A stretch of 22,478 nucleotides of DNA from Hyphomonadaceae bacterium. GTDB lineage: Bacteria > Pseudomonadota > Alphaproteobacteria > Caulobacterales > Hyphomonadaceae. A program made the translations under genes and the position numbers. The DNA is taken from the NCBI GenBank assembly GCA_030696545.1, contig JAUYSA010000019.1, positions 1 through 22,478 on the forward strand, in the 5' to 3' direction. Below the pieces are notes generated by a model that was not told where the DNA came from, did not search any database, and saw only the letters and a list, made by a program, of their open reading frames with translations. Within the stretch, counting starts at the first letter, position 1. Each line of letters starts with the position of its first letter. Below are positions 20,164 through 22,478 of this stretch, in pieces.

Positions 20164-22478
20164 TCAAGAGTAGGTCTGAAGCGCCTCGGCTTCAAGCGGG
20201 TGTGTTTTCAGCGACCGGATCGCCTGAACAGCCGCCCGAGCCCCTGAAATCGTGGTGTAATAGGGGATACCGTGCTGCAGGGCCGCGCGCCGTATGGATG
20301 CGGAATCCATGAGGGATTGCGCACCTTCCGTGGTGTTGAACACCAGCTGGACCTTACCGTTCAGCAGGGCGTCGACGACGTGCGGCTGGCCTTCCAGCAC
20401 CTTGTTTACCCGCTCGATCTTGATGCCCCGGCTGGCAAGAAACTGTGCAGTCCCGGCCGTGGCGATGATGGTGAAGCCGAGTTCGGCGATCTCGCGGGCA
20501 GGTTGTTCGATGGCTGCCTTGTCGCCCTCGCGGACCGAAATAAACACGCAGCCCTTGGCTGGCAGCGCCATTCCGGCGGCGATCTGACTTTTCAGGTAAG
20601 CGGCGCCAAACGACACATCGAGGCCCATGACCTCGCCGGTCGAACGCATTTCTGGTCCGAGCAGCGGATCGACGCCCGGGAAGCGCGAGAACGGAAAGAC
20701 GGCTTCCTTCACGGCGATACGCGGGCCAGTGATCGGGCCTGGTCCGATGCCGAACGAAGCGAGCTTCTCGCCAGCCATGACCTTCGCGGCAATCGCGGCG
20801 AATGGCTTGCCTACCGCCTTGGCGACGAACGGCACGGTGCGCGAGGCGCGCGGGTTGGCTTCGAGGACGTAGATCTCGTCACCCTTTACCGCGAACTGGA
20901 CGTTCATCAGGCCTTTGACGTTGAGCGCCTTGGCCAGCTTGCGCGCCTGTTCTGAGAGGCGGTCCACGATCTCTTTGGAGAGGGTGTAGGGCGGAATGGA
21001 GCAAGCCGAGTCGCCTGAGTGAATGCCAGCTTCCTCGATGTGCTCCATGATGCCGGCGACGTGCGTATCCTCGCCGTCGCACATCGCATCGACATCGACC
21101 TCGATTGCATCAGCAAGATAGCGGTCGACCAGCAGCGGCGTGTCGCCCGAAACCTGCACGGCCTCGCGCACATAGCGGCGCAGGTCGGTCTCGTCGTGGA
21201 CGATCTCCATCGCGCGTCCGCCCAGCACGAAGCTCGGGCGCAGCATGACGGGATAGCCAATGCGGTTGGCTGCGGCGATTGCCTCTTCGTCCGTGCGTGC
21301 GATTGCACTCGGCGCCTGCTTGAGGCCGATCCTGTCGAGCAGTTGCGAGAACAGCTCGCGGTCTTCGGCGAGGTCGATCGAATCCGGCGTGGTGCCGAGG
21401 ATCGGTGCGCCCGAAGCCTTGAGGCCCTGCGCCAGCTTCAGCGGCGTCTGCCCGCCGAACTGGACAATCACGCCCATGAAATCGCCTGCGGACTGTTCGA
21501 CATGAATGATCTCGGTCACGTCTTCCAGCGTCAGCGGCTCGAAGTAGAGACGGTCGGAGGTGTCGTAGTCGGTCGACACGGTTTCCGGGTTGCAGTTGAC
21601 CATGATGGACTCGATCTTCAGATCGGCCATGGCGAACGCAGCGTGGCAGCAGCAGTAGTCGAACTCGATGCCTTGGCCGATGCGGTTCGGGCCGCCGCCG
21701 AGGATCATTGCCTTGCGGCGCGTCGAGGGCTCGGCCTCGTTCTGCGGCGGGATGATCTCGCCATTGGCGCCGATCCAGCCGGTTTCGTAGGTCGAATACA
21801 GGTACGGCGTCTTGGCCGCGAACTCTGCGGCGCAGGTGTCGATGCGTTTGTACACCGGGCGCACGCCATGGCTGTGGCGCGCCGCGCGGACGTCGAGTTC
21901 CTTGCCGCTGGTCAGCTTTGCAAGGCGCACGTCGGAGAAGCCCATCGCCTTGATGCGCGTCCACTCTTCCGCGTCTTTGGGCAGGCCGTTCTTCTTGATC
22001 TGCGCTTCTTCCGCGATGATCTCGGCGATCTGGCGCAGGAACCATTTGTCGATCTTCGAGGCGTTGTGAACCTCGTCGATGCTGATGCCTTCACGTAGGG
22101 CCTGGCCGACATTCAAAAGGCGCTTCTCAGTCGCGCGCGAGACCGCGGCGATCAAAGAGTTGCGGTCTCCGCCGCCGGGGATGTCCTGTTCGTCGAAGCC
22201 GGAAATGCCGGTTTCAAGCGAACGGAGCGCTTTCTGCAGGGATTCCTGGAAGGTCCGGCCAATCGCCATCGCCTCGCCAACGGATTTCATCTGTGTGGTG
22301 AGGTTCGGGTCTGCGCCTTTGTATTTCTCGAACGCAAAACGCGGGATCTTCACGACGACATAGTCGATCGTGGGTTCGAACGACGCTGGCGTCACGCCCG
22401 TGATGTCGTTGGTGAGTTCATCGAGCGTGTAACCGATGGCCAACTTGGCCGCGATCTTGGCGATCGGGAAGCCGGTGG
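20164..22478 (-). CDS. carB: Carbamoyl-phosphate synthase large subunit (5' end outside)
   Basis: This is the C-terminal 770 or so residues of an enzyme that is about 1,070-1,100 residues long, so roughly the first 320 residues lie beyond the window edge. It makes carbamoyl phosphate for arginine and pyrimidines from bicarbonate, ATP and ammonia supplied by CarA. The frame stays open to base 22478 with GFPIAKIAAKLAIGYTLDEL; an apparent TTG start at 22443 is internal. Visible parts are the end of the first ATP-grasp half, the oligomerisation region, the second half beginning ILGGGPNRIGQGIEFDYCC, the ATP-grasp residues of VLEANPRASRTVPFVAKAVG, and the C-terminal MGS-like allosteric domain (FISVREGDK, IATAGTAQFLASRGI). 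greA follows. Confidence 0.97.
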   Translation of the reverse strand, partial: TGFPIAKIAAKLAIGYTLDELTNDITGVTPASFEPTIDYVVVKIPRFAFEKYKGADPNLTTQMKSVGEAMAIGRTFQESLQKALRSLETGISGFDEQDIPGGGDRNSLIAAVSRATEKRLLNVGQALREGISIDEVHNASKIDKWFLRQIAEIIAEEAQIKKNGLPKDAEEWTRIKAMGFSDVRLAKLTSGKELDVRAARHSHGVRPVYKRIDTCAAEFAAKTPYLYSTYETGWIGANGEIIPPQNEAEPSTRRKAMILGGGPNRIGQGIEFDYCCCHAAFAMADLKIESIMVNCNPETVSTDYDTSDRLYFEPLTLEDVTEIIHVEQSAGDFMGVIVQFGGQTPLKLAQGLKASGAPILGTTPDSIDLAEDRELFSQLLDRIGLKQAPSAIARTDEEAIAAANRIGYPVMLRPSFVLGGRAMEIVHDETDLRRYVREAVQVSGDTPLLVDRYLADAIEVDVDAMCDGEDTHVAGIMEHIEEAGIHSGDSACSIPPYTLSKEIVDRLSEQARKLAKALNVKGLMNVQFAVKGDEIYVLEANPRASRTVPFVAKAVGKPFAAIAAKVMAGEKLASFGIGPGPITGPRIAVKEAVFPFSRFPGVDPLLGPEMRSTGEVMGLDVSFGAAYLKSQIAAGMALPAKGCVFISVREGDKAAIEQPAREIAELGFTIIATAGTAQFLASRGIKIERVNKVLEGQPHVVDALLNGKVQLVFNTTEGAQSLMDSASIRRAALQHGIPYYTTISGARAAVQAIRSLKTHPLEAEALQTYS

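Noticed and set aside
21019..22098. A 359-codon plus-strand open frame inside carB
   Set aside because: It is antisense to conserved carB sequence and reflects the GC-rich codon pattern; no recognisable domain.
1..22478. CRISPR arrays, tRNA genes, insertion sequences, prophage or toxin-antitoxin operons
   Set aside because: I found no regularly spaced repeats, no tRNA cloverleaf with a proper T-arm, no transposase or integrase gene. The only repeats are the two palindromic elements after phoB and short local ones.

Overview
The window looks like chromosomal DNA of an alphaproteobacterium. It is GC-rich with dense gene packing. It has a carB-greA-ELM1-trxB block, a purB / zeta inhibitor (DUF1476) / purC-purS neighbourhood, a pstB-phoU-phoB block and a TonB-dependent receptor of the sphingomonad/Hyphomonas type. 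A Caulobacterales/Hyphomonadaceae-like host is my best inference; no rRNA or other decisive taxonomic marker is present. All coordinates are on the given + strand.

Region 1 (1-4975) appears to be an iron-uptake island. A DUF4198-type periplasmic protein (-) and a DUF6607-type lipoprotein (+) diverge from a 19-bp perfect palindrome that looks like a Fur box. A TonB-dependent receptor follows, closed by a strong 13-bp terminator hairpin. Region 2 (5037-6833) has a small XRE regulator converging on an indoleamine 2,3-dioxygenase-family heme enzyme. Region 3 (6834-9410) is the phosphate block pstB-phoU-phoB without the pstSCA permease genes or phoR beside it; its leader holds a perfect DnaA box and a possible Pho box. 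Region 4 (9411-9791) is non-coding and contains two kinds of palindromic repeat, one of them a 154-bp inverted repeat with nested hairpins.

Region 5 (9792-14741) is the purine block: purB, a minus-strand structured RNA candidate ending in a U-run terminator, the F1-ATPase zeta inhibitor (-), purC and purS, then a roughly 1-kb interruption with two tandem entericidin-like lipoproteins (-) and a DUF486 membrane protein, then purQ. purL does not follow purQ. Region 6 (14830-16796) has a lipoprotein-type alpha/beta hydrolase, a Dps ferritin with a good promoter, and a small secreted protein of unknown function. Region 7 (16870-22478, all -) reads carB (5' end outside the window), greA, ELM1-like protein, trxB and an M23 peptidase; two junctions suggest translational coupling.

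Most of the window is ordinary housekeeping. I found no convincing new defence or mobile system. The items most worth a second look are the minus-strand RNA candidate beside purB, the nested-hairpin repeat after phoB, the Fur-box-controlled DUF4198/DUF6607 pair, and the entericidin pair with a two-cysteine tail inside the purine cluster.
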